From Agromyces fucosus (GTDB lineage: Bacteria; Actinomycetota; Actinomycetes; Actinomycetales; Microbacteriaceae), in the NCBI RefSeq assembly GCF_004134865.1, contig NZ_SDPO01000002.1, positions 682,001 through 746,000 of the forward strand: DNA of 64,000 nt, in the 5' to 3' direction. The position numbers were made by a program, and so were the translations under genes. Shown piece after piece: positions 1 to 9,756 of the stretch; within the stretch, counting starts at the first letter, position 1, and each line of letters begins with the position of its first letter. The notes beneath the pieces were generated by a model, which searched no databases, was not told where the DNA came from, and saw nothing but the letters and a program-made list of their open reading frames with translations.

Positions 1-281
1 ACAACAACGGTTCGGCGTTCGCGGGGCTCACCGCGAACACGCCCTGGTTCAACACGGCGCTCGGCGTCGCGATGCTGCTCGGCCGGTTCATCCCGATCGT
101 GCTCGTGCTCGCCCTCGCCGGCTCGCTCGCGGCGCAGGACCGAGTACCCGCCACCGCAGGCACCCTGCCCACCCACCGGCCGCAGTTCGTCGGCCTCCTC
201 GTGGGCGTCACGGTCATCGTGACCGCGCTCACCTACTTCCCCGTTCTCACGCTGGGTCCCCTGGCTGAAGGGCTGAACTGA
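1..281 (+). CDS. kdpA: KdpA, potassium-translocating subunit (C-terminal fragment)
   Basis: This is the 3' end of kdpA; the gene begins upstream of the window. KdpA is the K+-selective channel-like membrane subunit of the high-affinity Kdp ATPase. The reading frame is open from base 3 and gives about 92 residues. It begins with [15 protein letters not shown], a conserved stretch near the KdpA C-terminus, and continues with two hydrophobic segments, [19 protein letters not shown] and [18 protein letters not shown]. The stop lies one base before the kdpB start, so translation is probably coupled. The identification is firm because kdpB, kdpC, kdpD and kdpE follow in the usual order. Confidence 0.95.
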   Translation, partial: NNGSAFAGLTANTPWFNTALGVAMLLGRFIPIVLVLALAGSLAAQDRVPATAGTLPTHRPQFVGLLVGVTVIVTALTYFPVLTLGPLAEGLN

Positions 282-282
282 C

Positions 283-2478
283 ATGTCCACCGTCTCCACC
301 GGCACCGCCCCTGACGCCGTGGCGGAGCACACGCCCCGCCAGATGGGCTCCCCCTCGAAACGCCCCGCCGGCGCCTTCGGACCGGCGCAGATCATGCAGG
401 CGCTGCCCGGCGCGTTCCGCAAGCTCGACCCGAGGCAGATGTGGCGCAACCCCGTCATGTTCCTCGTCGAGGTCGGCGCCGCGCTCACGACCGTGCTCGC
501 GATCGCCGAGCCGTTCGTCGGCGGCCCCGGCACGTCGGGCGGCACCGCTGTGCCGCTGACCTTCACCTGGGCGATCGCCGTCTGGCTCTGGCTCACCGTG
601 CTCTTCGCGAACCTCGCGGAGTCGGTCGCCGAGGGCCGCGGCAAGGCGCAGGCCGACACGCTGCGGCAGACCCGCACGTCGACGATCGCCCGCCGCGTCA
701 CGGCGTACGACGAGGTGACGGATGCCGCAGCTTCGCGCGCCTCGATCGTCGAGGTCCCCTCGGGCGACCTCCGGCTCGGCGACGTCGTCGTCGTGACCGC
801 GGGCGAATCGATCCCGGGCGACGGCGACATCATCCACGGCATCGCCTCGGTCGACGAGTCGGCGATCACGGGCGAGTCGGCCCCGGTCGTGCGGGAGTCG
901 GGCGGCGACCGCTCGGCGGTCACGGGCGGCACCCGCGTGCTCTCCGACCGCATCGTGGTGCGCATCACCTCGAAGCCCGGTGAGACCTTCGTCGACCGCA
1001 TGATCGCGCTCGTCGAGGGCGCCTCGCGTCAGAAGACGCCGAACGAGATCGCACTGAACATCCTGCTCGCGAGCCTCTCGATCATCTTCGTGATCGTCAC
1101 GCTCACCCTCAACCCGATCGCCTCCTACGCAGCAGCGCCGGTCTCGATCCCGGTGCTCATCGCCCTGCTCGTCTGCCTCATCCCGACGACGATCGGCGCC
1201 CTGCTCTCGGCCATCGGCATCGCCGGCATAGACCGGCTCGTGCAGCGCAACGTGCTCGCGATGTCGGGCCGCGCGGTCGAGGCCGCGGGAGACGTCACGA
1301 CGCTGCTCCTCGACAAGACCGGCACCATCACCTACGGCAATCGCCGCGCGAGCGAGTTCGTGCCGATGCCGGGTGTCGAGGCCTCGGAGCTTGAGCGGGC
1401 TGCCGCCCTCTCGTCGCTCGCAGACCCGACCCCCGAGGGGTCGTCGATCGTCGAGCTGGCGGCGGAGCGCGGCATCCGCTTCGACCCTTCGACGGGCTCG
1501 GAGAACGGGGTGGACGGCGAGGTCGTGCCGTTCACGGCGCAGACCCGCATGTCGGGACTCGACCTGTCCGACGGCTCCAGCATCCGCAAGGGCGCCGGCT
1601 CGGCGGTCATCGCGTGGGTCGAGGCATCCGGTCGCATCGCCTCGTCGGCCTTCGACGAGCTCGAGCAGCGCGTCGAGGCGATCTCGAACAGCGGCGGCAC
1701 GCCGCTCGTCGTCGCCGCGAAGGACGCGGAGGGCGCGGCGCGCCTGCTCGGCGTCGTGCACCTGAAGGACGTCGTGAAGGACGGCCTCACCGAGCGCTTC
1801 GCCGAGCTTCGGGCGATGGGTATTCGCACGGTGATGATCACGGGCGACAACCCGCTCACCGCGAAGGCGATCGCGGCCGAGGCGGGCGTCGACGACTACC
1901 TCGCCGAGGCCACCCCCGAAGACAAGATGGCGCTCATCAAGCGCGAGCAGGCGGGCGGCAACCTCGTCGCCATGACCGGCGACGGCACGAACGACGCCCC
2001 GGCGCTCGCGCAGGCCGACGTCGGCGTCGCGATGAACACCGGCACGTCGGCCGCGAAGGAGGCCGGCAACATGGTCGACCTCGACAGCGACCCGACGAAG
2101 CTCATCGAGATCGTGCGCATCGGCAAGCAGCTGCTCATCACGCGCGGTGCGCTCACGACGTTCTCGATCGCCAACGACGTCGCGAAGTACTTCGCGATCA
2201 TCCCGGCGATGTTCGCGGGCGTCTTCCCGGGCCTCGCGGTGCTGAACGTCATGCAGCTGCACTCGCCCGCCTCGGCGATCCTGTCGGCCATCATCTTCAA
2301 CGCGATCGTCATCGTGTTCCTCATCCCGCTCGCGCTCCGCGGCGTAAGGTACCGGGCCGGCGGCGCGTCCGCGATCCTCAGCCGGAACCTCCTCGTCTAC
2401 GGCCTCGGCGGCATCGTCGCCCCCTTCATCGGCATCAAGCTGATCGACCTCGTCGTCAGCCTCATCCCCGGGTTCTAG
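283..2478 (+). CDS. kdpB: KdpB, catalytic P-type ATPase subunit of the K+ transporter
   Basis: This is the ATP-hydrolysing subunit of the KdpFABC potassium pump, a P-type ATPase of 731 residues (usual length is about 680-700). Visible motifs are ITGESAPV (actuator TGES, about residue 195), LLLDKTGT with the phosphorylated Asp near residue 344, and [25 protein letters not shown] in the hinge (about residue 565). Hydrophobic segments flank these at the expected places. It has a longer N-terminus than usual and a small N-domain insertion, [13 protein letters not shown] (about residues 402-414), whose DNA matches a short repeat also seen in ligD. It lies between kdpA and kdpC in one operon. Confidence 0.97.
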   Translation: MSTVSTGTAPDAVAEHTPRQMGSPSKRPAGAFGPAQIMQALPGAFRKLDPRQMWRNPVMFLVEVGAALTTVLAIAEPFVGGPGTSGGTAVPLTFTWAIAVWLWLTVLFANLAESVAEGRGKAQADTLRQTRTSTIARRVTAYDEVTDAAASRASIVEVPSGDLRLGDVVVVTAGESIPGDGDIIHGIASVDESAITGESAPVVRESGGDRSAVTGGTRVLSDRIVVRITSKPGETFVDRMIALVEGASRQKTPNEIALNILLASLSIIFVIVTLTLNPIASYAAAPVSIPVLIALLVCLIPTTIGALLSAIGIAGIDRLVQRNVLAMSGRAVEAAGDVTTLLLDKTGTITYGNRRASEFVPMPGVEASELERAAALSSLADPTPEGSSIVELAAERGIRFDPSTGSENGVDGEVVPFTAQTRMSGLDLSDGSSIRKGAGSAVIAWVEASGRIASSAFDELEQRVEAISNSGGTPLVVAAKDAEGAARLLGVVHLKDVVKDGLTERFAELRAMGIRTVMITGDNPLTAKAIAAEAGVDDYLAEATPEDKMALIKREQAGGNLVAMTGDGTNDAPALAQADVGVAMNTGTSAAKEAGNMVDLDSDPTKLIEIVRIGKQLLITRGALTTFSIANDVAKYFAIIPAMFAGVFPGLAVLNVMQLHSPASAILSAIIFNAIVIVFLIPLALRGVRYRAGGASAILSRNLLVYGLGGIVAPFIGIKLIDLVVSLIPGF

Positions 2479-2505
2479 GCCCGGACGCGAAAGGACACCA
2501 GAAAC

Positions 2506-3111
2506 ATGAGTACGACACGCACGACGGCCCGCACGCACTGGGTCGCGATCCGCGCGATGCTGCTCTTCACGCTCGTGCTCGGCGTCGCGTACACGACCGT
2601 CGTCACCGTCATCGGGCAGGTCGCGCTCCCAGCGCAGGCGAACGGATCGCTCGAGCGCTCGGGCGACGAGGTCGTGGGCTCCGCCCTCATCGGCCAGTCG
2701 TTCGCGGATGCTTCGGGCGAACCGCTGCCGGAATGGTTCCAGCCGCGCCCGTCCGCGGCCGGCGACGGCTACGACGGCGGGGCGTCGAGCGGCAGCAACC
2801 AGGGGCCCGAGAACGCCGACCTCATCGCCGCGATCGAGGAGCGGAAGGCGCAGGTCGCCGCGTTCGACGGCGTCGACGAAGCGGATGTCCCGGCCGACGC
2901 CCTCACTGCCTCGGCGTCGGGCCTCGACCCGCACATCAGCCCCGAGTACGCGCTGCAGCAGGTGGCCCGCGTCGCCGGCGAGCGGGGCCTGCCCGAATCC
3001 GAGGTGCGCGAACTCGTGGAGTCTAGGATTCAGGCACGGGATCTCGGGTACCTGGGCGAGCCGACCGTCAACGTGCTGCAGCTGAACCTCGCCCTTTCCG
3101 AGCTGGGCTGA
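2506..3111 (+). CDS. kdpC: KdpC, accessory subunit of the K+ ATPase
   Basis: KdpC is a small single-pass subunit that stabilises the KdpFABC complex and supports ATP binding by KdpB. The 201-residue protein has one N-terminal membrane segment (about residues 16-36, MLLFTLVLGVAYTTVVTVIG). The conserved features are NGSLERSGDEVVGSALIGQSF, DALTASASGLDPHISPEYA and the C-terminal GEPTVNVLQLNLAL. An AAAGGA ribosome-binding site lies upstream of the ATG. It follows kdpB by 27 bases and precedes kdpD by 11, so all five kdp genes are probably one transcript. Confidence 0.96.
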   Translation: MSTTRTTARTHWVAIRAMLLFTLVLGVAYTTVVTVIGQVALPAQANGSLERSGDEVVGSALIGQSFADASGEPLPEWFQPRPSAAGDGYDGGASSGSNQGPENADLIAAIEERKAQVAAFDGVDEADVPADALTASASGLDPHISPEYALQQVARVAGERGLPESEVRELVESRIQARDLGYLGEPTVNVLQLNLALSELG

Positions 3112-3122
3112 GGGGCAGGCGA

Positions 3123-5654
3123 ATGAGACGGGGCCGGCTTCGCGTGCTGCTCGGCGCCGCCCCCGGCGTCGGCAAGACCTACTCGATGCTCGAAGAAGGT
3201 CGTCGACTCCGGGGCGACGGCCGCGACGTCGTCGTGGCCTTCGTCGAGACGCACGGCCGCAAGGCCACCGCGTCGATGGTCAGCGGGCTCGAGGTGCTGC
3301 CCCGCACGACGGTCGAACACCGCGGCATGGGCCTCGACGAGATGGACCTCGATGCGGTGCTCGAACGCCGGCCCGAGGTCGCGCTCGTCGACGAACTCGC
3401 GCACACCAATGCGCCGGGCTCGCGGCACGCGAAGCGCTGGCAGGACGTCGACGAGCTGCTGGATGCCGGCATCGACGTGATCTCCACCGTCAACGCCCAG
3501 CACATCGAGTCGCTCGGCGACGTCGTGCAGCAGATCACCGGGGTCGCCCAGCGCGAGACCATCCCCGACGCCGTGCTGCGCGCGGCCGACCAGATCGAGG
3601 TCGTCGACCTCGCCCCGCAGGCGCTGCGCGACCGGCTCGCGGGAGGTCTCGTCTACCCGGCCGAGCGCATCGACGCCGCGCTGTCGAACTACTTCCGGCT
3701 CGGCAACCTCACGGCGCTCCGTGAACTCGCGCTGCTCTGGCTCGCCGACGAGGTCGACTCCGCGCTGAAGGCCTACCGGGTAGAGCACGGCATCGACCGC
3801 AAGTGGGAGGCGCGCGAGCGCGTGGTCGTCGCCCTCACCGGCGGCCCCGAGGGCGAGACGCTCCTGCGCCGCGGGGCGCGCATCGCCTCGCGCTCCTCGG
3901 GTGGCGAGCTCGTCGCGGTGCACGTCACCCGGCCCGACGGCATGCGGGCGCGGCATCCCGACGCCCTCGATCGCCAGCGCACGCTCGTCGAACAACTCGG
4001 CGGCACCTTCCACCAGGTCGTCGGCGACGACGTGCCTCGTGCACTCGTCGACTTCGCCCGCGCGGCGAACGCGACGCAGCTCGTGCTCGGCGTGAGTCGC
4101 CGGTCGCGGCTGGCCGCGGCGTTCACCGGGCCGGGCATCGGGGCGACCGTCATCCGCGAGTCGGGCGACATCGACGTGCACATCGTCACGCACGCGGCGG
4201 CGGGGTCGGGGTTCTCGCTCCCGAGGCTCGGCGGTGCACTCAGCCGCGGGCGCCTGCTCGTCGGCTTCGCGGTCGCGCTCATCGCCGGCCCGCTGCTGAG
4301 CTGGCTGCTCGTGACGTTCCACACCGAGACGTCGATCACGAGCGACGTGCTGGCCTACCAGTTGCTCGTGATCGTCGTCGCCCTCATCGGAGGCATCTGG
4401 CCCGGTCTCTTCGCGGCCGTGCTCTCGGGACTCACCCTCAACTTCCTCTTCGTCGAACCGATCCACACCCTGACGATCAGCGACCCCCGGCAGTTCCTCG
4501 CGCTGGTGTTCTACGTCGCCAATGCGCTACTCGTGAGCTACGTCGTCGACCAGGCGGCCCGCCGCACCCGCGTCGCCCGCCGGGCGGCCGCCGAGTCGCA
4601 ATTGCTCGCGACGCTCGCCGGCAGCGTGCTCCGCGGGGAGGACGCCCTGCAGGCGATGGTCACCCGCACCCGCGAGGCGTTCGGCCTCACCGGGGTCCGC
4701 CTCCTCGTCGACGGCGAGCCCCGGGTCGCCGACGGCGAGCCGAGTCGTGACGACCGGGTCACCGAGATCCCCATCGGCAGCCGCGGCGTGCTCGAACTGC
4801 ACGGACAGGACCTCGAGGCATCCGAGCGCCGCCTGCTCCAGGTCATCGCCGCCCAGATGGATGCCGCGATCGAGCACGGCGCGCTCGCGACCGCAGCCTC
4901 GGCGGCCGATGCCCTCGTCGAGACCGATCGGGTGCGCTCGGCCCTGCTCGCCGCCGTCGGACACGACCTGCGCCGGCCGCTCACCTCGGCGTCGGCCGCG
5001 ATCAGCGGGCTGCGCTCCCGCGAGGTCGAGCTGCCCGCCGCCGAGCGCGACGAACTCCTCGCGACCGCCTCGGAGAGTCTCGATGCGCTCGCCGAACTCG
5101 TCACCAACCTGCTCGACGTGAGCCGGGTGCAGGCGGGGGCGCTCGGCGTCACGCTCGCTCCCACGGAGGTCGCCGACGTCGTGCTGCCCGCCCTCGACGA
5201 ACTCGGGCTCGGGCCCGCCGACGTCGAGCTCGACCTCGCCGACGAGCTCGCCCCGGTGCTGGCCGACGGCGTGCTGCTGCAACGCGTCGTCGTCAACCTG
5301 CTCGCGAACGCCGTGCGGCACAGCCCCGACGGCGAGCGCGTGCGACTCGCGGCGAGCTCGTTCCAGGGCCGGATCGAACTGCGCGTCGTCGACCGCGGAC
5401 CCGGTATCCCCGTCGAACGCCGCGACGAGGTGTTCACGCCGTTCCAGCGCCTCGGCGACACCGACAACGACACCGGCCTCGGGCTCGGCCTCGCCCTGTC
5501 GAAGGGCTTCGTCGAGGGAATGGACGGCACACTGGAGGTCGAGGACACGCCCGGCGGCGGCCTGACCATGGTCGTGACCCTGCCCTCGGCCGGTACTCCG
5601 ACGACGACCCCGACACCCCCGCCCACATCCCCGAACGCCGAGGAGCTGCGATGA
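3123..5654 (+). CDS. kdpD: KdpD, osmosensitive K+ sensor histidine kinase
   Basis: KdpD is the membrane sensor kinase that activates kdp transcription when potassium is limiting. The 843-residue protein has the full family layout. There is an N-terminal KdpD domain with Walker A GAAPGVGKTYSM (residues 10-21) and DELAHTNAPGSRH. A USP-like domain follows (about 230-350), then four hydrophobic segments of the DUF4118 region (about 375-485) and a GAF-like region. The dimerisation box has AAVGHDLRRPLTS with the phospho-His near 614. The ATPase domain has the N-box NLLANAVRHSPDG (about 725) and DRGPGIP. The stop overlaps the kdpE start by 4 bases (ATGA), so the two are translationally coupled. Confidence 0.96.
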   Translation: MRRGRLRVLLGAAPGVGKTYSMLEEGRRLRGDGRDVVVAFVETHGRKATASMVSGLEVLPRTTVEHRGMGLDEMDLDAVLERRPEVALVDELAHTNAPGSRHAKRWQDVDELLDAGIDVISTVNAQHIESLGDVVQQITGVAQRETIPDAVLRAADQIEVVDLAPQALRDRLAGGLVYPAERIDAALSNYFRLGNLTALRELALLWLADEVDSALKAYRVEHGIDRKWEARERVVVALTGGPEGETLLRRGARIASRSSGGELVAVHVTRPDGMRARHPDALDRQRTLVEQLGGTFHQVVGDDVPRALVDFARAANATQLVLGVSRRSRLAAAFTGPGIGATVIRESGDIDVHIVTHAAAGSGFSLPRLGGALSRGRLLVGFAVALIAGPLLSWLLVTFHTETSITSDVLAYQLLVIVVALIGGIWPGLFAAVLSGLTLNFLFVEPIHTLTISDPRQFLALVFYVANALLVSYVVDQAARRTRVARRAAAESQLLATLAGSVLRGEDALQAMVTRTREAFGLTGVRLLVDGEPRVADGEPSRDDRVTEIPIGSRGVLELHGQDLEASERRLLQVIAAQMDAAIEHGALATAASAADALVETDRVRSALLAAVGHDLRRPLTSASAAISGLRSREVELPAAERDELLATASESLDALAELVTNLLDVSRVQAGALGVTLAPTEVADVVLPALDELGLGPADVELDLADELAPVLADGVLLQRVVVNLLANAVRHSPDGERVRLAASSFQGRIELRVVDRGPGIPVERRDEVFTPFQRLGDTDNDTGLGLGLALSKGFVEGMDGTLEVEDTPGGGLTMVVTLPSAGTPTTTPTPPPTSPNAEELR

Positions 5655-6355
5655 GGATCCTCCTCGCCGACGACGACGACCAGCTGCAGCGTGCGTTGCG
5701 CATCACGCTCGCCGCCCGCGGCTACGAGGTCATCGCCGCCCGCGACGGCGCCGAGGCGATCGACCTGGCCGCGAATGCGCACCCCGATCTCATCCTCCTC
5801 GATCTCGGCATGCCGCGCGTCGATGGCCTCGACGTCATCCGGGCGGTGCGCGCGTGGTCGAAGGTGCCGATCCTCGTGCTCTCGGGTCGCACCGACTCGG
5901 CCGAGAAGGTCGATGCGCTCGACGCGGGCGCCGACGACTACGTGACGAAGCCGTTCGCGATGGACGAGCTGCTCGCCCGCATCCGCGCCCGGGCCCGGTC
6001 GACGAGCGGTGAAGCGGATGCCGCTGCGCACGCGATCGGTGCCCTCACCGTCGACCTCGCGGCGAAGACCATCAGGTCGACGGATGCTTCGGGCAACGCG
6101 ACATCCGTGCGCCTGACGCCGACAGAATGGCGCCTGCTCGAGCTGTTCCTGAAGAACCCGGGCAAGCTCCTCACCCGGCAGATGCTCTTGAGCGAGGTGT
6201 GGGGACCGTTCCACGCGAACGACGCCGGGTACCTGCGTCTCTACGTCGCCCAGTTGCGGCGCAAGCTGGAGCCGACGCCGTCGGAGCCGCGGTTCTTCCT
6301 CACGGAACCCGGCATGGGGTACCGCTTCGAGCCTGGAGCCGTCGAGGCCACCTGA
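5651..6355 (+). CDS. kdpE: KdpE, response regulator of the kdp operon
   Basis: KdpE is the OmpR/PhoB-type response regulator that is phosphorylated by KdpD and switches on kdp. The receiver domain has the acidic pocket ADDDD (residues 6-10), the phosphorylated Asp in LILLDLGMPR (about residue 51), and YVTKPF with the conserved Lys. The C-terminal winged-helix DNA-binding domain spans about residues 128-230 (LTPTEWRLLELFLKNPGKLLTR ... YLRLYVAQLRRKLE, GMGYRF). Length (234 aa) is normal. It ends 2 bases before the converging HNH gene, so there is no room for a separate terminator. Confidence 0.95.
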   Translation: MRILLADDDDQLQRALRITLAARGYEVIAARDGAEAIDLAANAHPDLILLDLGMPRVDGLDVIRAVRAWSKVPILVLSGRTDSAEKVDALDAGADDYVTKPFAMDELLARIRARARSTSGEADAAAHAIGALTVDLAAKTIRSTDASGNATSVRLTPTEWRLLELFLKNPGKLLTRQMLLSEVWGPFHANDAGYLRLYVAQLRRKLEPTPSEPRFFLTEPGMGYRFEPGAVEAT

Positions 6356-6357
6356 GC

Positions 6358-7866
6358 TCAGGCCGCCGCGACCCGTGCGACCGGCGTACCTCGGCCACCG
6401 CCCTCCTCGGCCCAGCCCGTCGGATGTCGCCGCCGGTTGCCGGGGCGCGGCCGCTGCTGCGGATCGAGATGCACCGGTGGAGTGAACCACGTCTGCGCGT
6501 CGCGCACGGTGATGACCCACCCGTCGTCATGGACGCGGTGATGATGATGCGAGCACAGCATGATGCCATTGCCGATATCGGTTCGACCCCGATGACGCTT
6601 CCACCACTTGATGTGGTGCGCTTGCGTGTGCGACGGCGGCCGATTGCACGCCGGCCATGCGCAACCGCCATCGCGCTCGACGAGTGCGAGCTTCTGCGCG
6701 GCGGTGAAGAGTCGGGCGGCGCGGCCGAGTTCGAGCGGCTCGGACCGGTGGTCGAGCAGGAGCGGGCTGATGCCCGCTGACATCGCCAGCTCGCGTGCCG
6801 TCGCGACCGAGACGGGCTGGTCGATGCCGTCGATCGTGGCATGGCCGTGACCGCCGACGAGCGACTCGGCGTCGATGCGCGCCACCACCGTGACCTGCCG
6901 GAGCGCCGCGGGCGCCTGCTTGGCCCCGAGTGAGAGCCGCGCGATGTCGGCGAGGGCGTCGGCGTTCATCTGCGCGATCGTGCGCCGTTCGTCGAAGAGG
7001 TCATCGGGCTCGCCGATCGCGTGAGGCTCGCCGACCTGAGGCTGGCCGCCGTCACCCGCCTGGCCCTCAACGACCGACGCGCCGAAGCCACGCTTCGCAT
7101 CGCGTGCCCGGTGCAGCTCTGCACCGACGAGCGCCTCGACCGCGAGCTTGATCGGCGCACCGTTCACCGGGTCGAACGCGCCCTGCAGCTGGATCATGCC
7201 GGCGCGATCCTCCCAGATGCGCAGCCCGCGCTGTGAACGCAGCTCGTCTTCGCGCGGCTTCACGCCGTCTGGATCGAGGCGAGCCTGCAGGTGCTTGATC
7301 AGCCGAGTGAGCCCATCGACCCCGACGATCGGCGCCCGCTCGACTAAGAGCATTTCGGCTTCGCTCACCTGCTGCCGATCGGCTCGGAGCGCCACCCCGT
7401 CGAGGAATCGGCGAATCGTCTCGGCCGCGTCGACGCACAGTGAGCCCGACTCGAGGCCGGCAGCCAGATGCGGATGCCGCGGCGGCAGCGCCTCGCCGGT
7501 GAACGATGCCCGCGGCGCGGTCGCCTCGCCCACCGTCACGAGCTTCGCGGCATCGCTGAACCGGCCACCGGTGACCGATGCGATCAGTCGCTCGGCCGAG
7601 GAGTAGCCGTGGCGGCGAGCGACATCGTCTTCACCACCCGAGCGCGATCGACTCGCGATCTCGGCAGCGCACTTCGCCTGCAGTGCCTGCACACGACGCG
7701 CCAATTCGGCCAGCGACTCGGTCACGCGAACCAGCCCGTCGCCGCTCATCGCGACCACATCGGCGACCGAATCGGTCGATGGCCGCAGCAGCGCGCCCGC
7801 CCAGGTCTCGTCGGTGAGCTCGCACGCCACTCTCAGGTCGGAGAGTGCTGCGCTCGCTTCGGGCAT
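6358..7866 (-). CDS. HNH endonuclease domain protein (DUF222 / 13E12-like)
   Basis: This 502-residue protein belongs to the abundant actinobacterial family with an N-terminal DUF222 (13E12 repeat) domain and a C-terminal HNH nuclease fold. The nuclease end is clear: CAWPACNRPPSHTQAHHI, then about 15 residues on NGIMLCSHHHHRVHDDGW, which supplies the paired Cys and the His/Asn/His of an HNH site. The biological role of this family is unknown; members are often present in many copies and may be remnants of mobile elements. The ATG lies 6 nt after a TAGACT -10 box (7873-7878), so the transcript is probably leaderless. Confidence 0.85.
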   Translation of the reverse strand: MPEASAALSDLRVACELTDETWAGALLRPSTDSVADVVAMSGDGLVRVTESLAELARRVQALQAKCAAEIASRSRSGGEDDVARRHGYSSAERLIASVTGGRFSDAAKLVTVGEATAPRASFTGEALPPRHPHLAAGLESGSLCVDAAETIRRFLDGVALRADRQQVSEAEMLLVERAPIVGVDGLTRLIKHLQARLDPDGVKPREDELRSQRGLRIWEDRAGMIQLQGAFDPVNGAPIKLAVEALVGAELHRARDAKRGFGASVVEGQAGDGGQPQVGEPHAIGEPDDLFDERRTIAQMNADALADIARLSLGAKQAPAALRQVTVVARIDAESLVGGHGHATIDGIDQPVSVATARELAMSAGISPLLLDHRSEPLELGRAARLFTAAQKLALVERDGGCAWPACNRPPSHTQAHHIKWWKRHRGRTDIGNGIMLCSHHHHRVHDDGWVITVRDAQTWFTPPVHLDPQQRPRPGNRRRHPTGWAEEGGGRGTPVARVAAA

Positions 7867-7872
7867 GGTCTG

Positions 7873-7878
7873 AGTCTA
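7873..7878 (-). promoter_or_regulatory. -10 box of a leaderless promoter for the HNH gene
   Basis: TAGACT on the minus strand is followed by 6 nt and then the ATG at 7866. A transcript starting about 7 nt after the -10 box would begin at or next to the start codon. This is the first of about twenty such arrangements in the window. Confidence 0.6.
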
Positions 7879-7959
7879 GCGGAAATCGGTCACGAAATCG
7901 AAGATATGTTCGAATGAAGCGACGGGTGTCCGACGGGCGCAAAGGGTGACTGCATGACG

Positions 7960-8523
7960 TCAGCCGAGCCGCTCGAGGCGACCCAGACGCCCGAGCCACT
8001 CCCTCGCCGTCGCCCCGTCGAACGGCGCCTCGCGTCGCCGCACCGCCCCGAGCACCGCCTCGGCATCGGCGCGCACCCGTGCCACCAACTCGTCCGGATA
8101 CCCGAACTCCACCGCATGCTCGGCGAACTCGTCTTCGTCGTCGATGAACGCCGGTGCGCCCGCACGTTCGACGACGTCGAGATCGAGGTCGACGTACGAG
8201 ACCGTCCAGGCCCCCGACGCATCCGCTCGCCACTCGGGAACCGTCGCGAGGTCGACGTAGATGCCGAGCCCGCGCGGATGCCCCGCGTTGAACCCTGCCG
8301 CCCAGCCCGCGCGCGGGAAGAGCGACACCGAGTCCCACGTCGCGGTGAAACCGTGCCCCGGCCGCGCGAACCGCGTGCCGGCCGGGAACCCGACCCAGTC
8401 GCCGTGCTCGTCGGCCCCGAGCCAGCGCCCGTCGAACTCCCAGTGGGGCTGCCCGAGCCACTTCGTCGCGCGAACCCGCACGAGATCTCCGGGGATGCGG
8501 GGGCGGTCGTCGGCGGCGCTCAC
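7960..8523 (-). CDS. DUF402 domain protein
   Basis: This 187-residue protein has the DUF402 fold. Recognisable pieces are KWLGQPHWEFDGRWLGADEHG, the aromatic FFxR-type turn SLFPRAGWAAGFN, and the acidic strand SYVDLDLDVVERAG. It ends with DEDEFAEHAVEFGYP. Some DUF402 proteins hydrolyse nucleoside tri- and diphosphates and others are parts of RNA-binding proteins; I cannot tell which applies here. I place the start at GTG 8523, because TACGGT (8530-8535) lies 6 nt upstream, the same leaderless spacing used elsewhere here, and because further extension would run into rlmC. It is divergent from rlmC with overlapping promoter space. Confidence 0.8.
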   Translation of the reverse strand: MSAADDRPRIPGDLVRVRATKWLGQPHWEFDGRWLGADEHGDWVGFPAGTRFARPGHGFTATWDSVSLFPRAGWAAGFNAGHPRGLGIYVDLATVPEWRADASGAWTVSYVDLDLDVVERAGAPAFIDDEDEFAEHAVEFGYPDELVARVRADAEAVLGAVRRREAPFDGATAREWLGRLGRLERLG

Positions 8524-8556
8524 CCGACCACCGTATCCGCGCCTACGCTGGAACCC

Positions 8557-9681
8557 GTGGACTGCTCCTACTTCGACGCCGGGCGCTGCACCTCGTGCTC
8601 GCTCATGGGGCAGCCCTACGAGCGGCAGCTCGCCGACAAGCAGCGGCACGCCGAAGACCTCCTGCGCGCACACACGGGCCTCGACTGGCTGGCCCCGATC
8701 GGCAGCCGCGAAGGCGGCTACCGCAACAAGGCGAAGATGGTGATCGGCGGCACGACGGACGCGCCGACGATCGGCATCCTCGACGCCGACGGCCACGGCA
8801 TCGACCTAGAGGCGTGCGGCATCTGCTCTCCCGGCCACCGGGCGGCGTTCCCCGTGATCGCGGCATTCATCACGCGCGCCGGCCTCACGCCCTACGACGT
8901 GCCGAGCCGCACGGGCGAGCTCAAGCACCTGATCCTCACCGAGTCGCCCGACGGCGAGCTCATGATCCGCTTCGTCGTGCGCTCGACCGAGCCGGTCGGA
9001 CGCATCCGCAAGCACCTGCCGTGGCTTCTGGCCGAGCTCCCGAACGCCCGCGTCGTCACCGCGAACGTGCTGCCCGAGCACAAGGCCGTGCTCGAGGGCG
9101 AGCACGAGATCGTCTTCACCGAGGCCTCGACGCTGCCGATGCGCCTCGGCGACGTGACGATGCACCTGCGCCCGCAGAGCTTCTTCCAGACGAACACCGA
9201 GATCGCCGAGGCGCTCTACGTCGAGGCGCGCGACTGGGTGCGTGCCCTCGCGCCCGATTCGGCCTGGGACCTCTACTCGGGCGTCGGCGGCTTCGCCCTG
9301 CACATCGCGGATGCCGCGGCATCCGTCACCGGCATCGAGACGAGCGTCGAGGCCGTCGCGAGCGCCGAGCTGAGCCGAACGGATGCCGCGCTCTCACGCG
9401 TGCGGTTCGAAGCCGGCGACGCCACCGCCTTCGCCCTGGGGGCGGACGCTGCTCCCGATCTCGTGATCGTGAACCCGCCTCGACGGGGCATCGGCCGGGA
9501 GCTGAGCGGATGGCTCGAGGCATCCGCTGTTCGCCACGTGCTGTACTCGAGCTGCAACGCGGCCTCGCTCGCTCGCGACCTCGAGGCGATGCCGTCGTTG
9601 CGGCCGGTGCGCGGGAGGGTGTTCGACATGTTCCCGCAGACGACGCACTTCGAGGTCATGGTGCTGCTCGAGCGGGCCTGA
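8557..9681 (+). CDS. rlmC: RlmC, 23S rRNA (uracil-C5)-methyltransferase
   Basis: This is a SAM-dependent RNA methyltransferase of the TrmA/RlmC/RlmD family, 374 residues. It matches RlmC (RumB) of E. coli in length and layout. The N-terminal CSYFDAGRCTSC with a later ACGIC supplies iron-sulfur cluster cysteines. GYRNKAKMVIGG, RPQSFFQTN, the SAM motif WDLYSGVGGFALH, VNPPRRGIG and the catalytic-Cys motif YSSCNAASLARDL are all present in order. Start GTG 8557 is chosen because homologues begin at this CxxxDAGRC segment and because TACGCT (8544-8549) sits 7 nt upstream, giving a leaderless start. Confidence 0.88.
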   Translation: MDCSYFDAGRCTSCSLMGQPYERQLADKQRHAEDLLRAHTGLDWLAPIGSREGGYRNKAKMVIGGTTDAPTIGILDADGHGIDLEACGICSPGHRAAFPVIAAFITRAGLTPYDVPSRTGELKHLILTESPDGELMIRFVVRSTEPVGRIRKHLPWLLAELPNARVVTANVLPEHKAVLEGEHEIVFTEASTLPMRLGDVTMHLRPQSFFQTNTEIAEALYVEARDWVRALAPDSAWDLYSGVGGFALHIADAAASVTGIETSVEAVASAELSRTDAALSRVRFEAGDATAFALGADAAPDLVIVNPPRRGIGRELSGWLEASAVRHVLYSSCNAASLARDLEAMPSLRPVRGRVFDMFPQTTHFEVMVLLERA

Positions 9682-9756
9682 GCTCGAGAAACCGGCCCGG
9701 TTCAGGCATTTCCAGAGGCGTGGACTATACTGGCAGGTCACGCCGAAGGAGGTGAC

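Noticed and set aside
247..2934. Long antisense ORF (895 codons) opposite kdpB-kdpC
   Set aside because: It is the mirror of GC-rich third positions of the kdp genes. It is Arg/Asp/Glu-rich without any fold signature, and the sense genes are certain. The same holds for long antisense frames opposite kdpD, ku, rlmC, the dipeptidase and others.
6358..7866. HNH protein as part of a restriction or homing system
   Set aside because: No methyltransferase, intron or intein boundaries are adjacent. It is a typical solitary DUF222-HNH gene.
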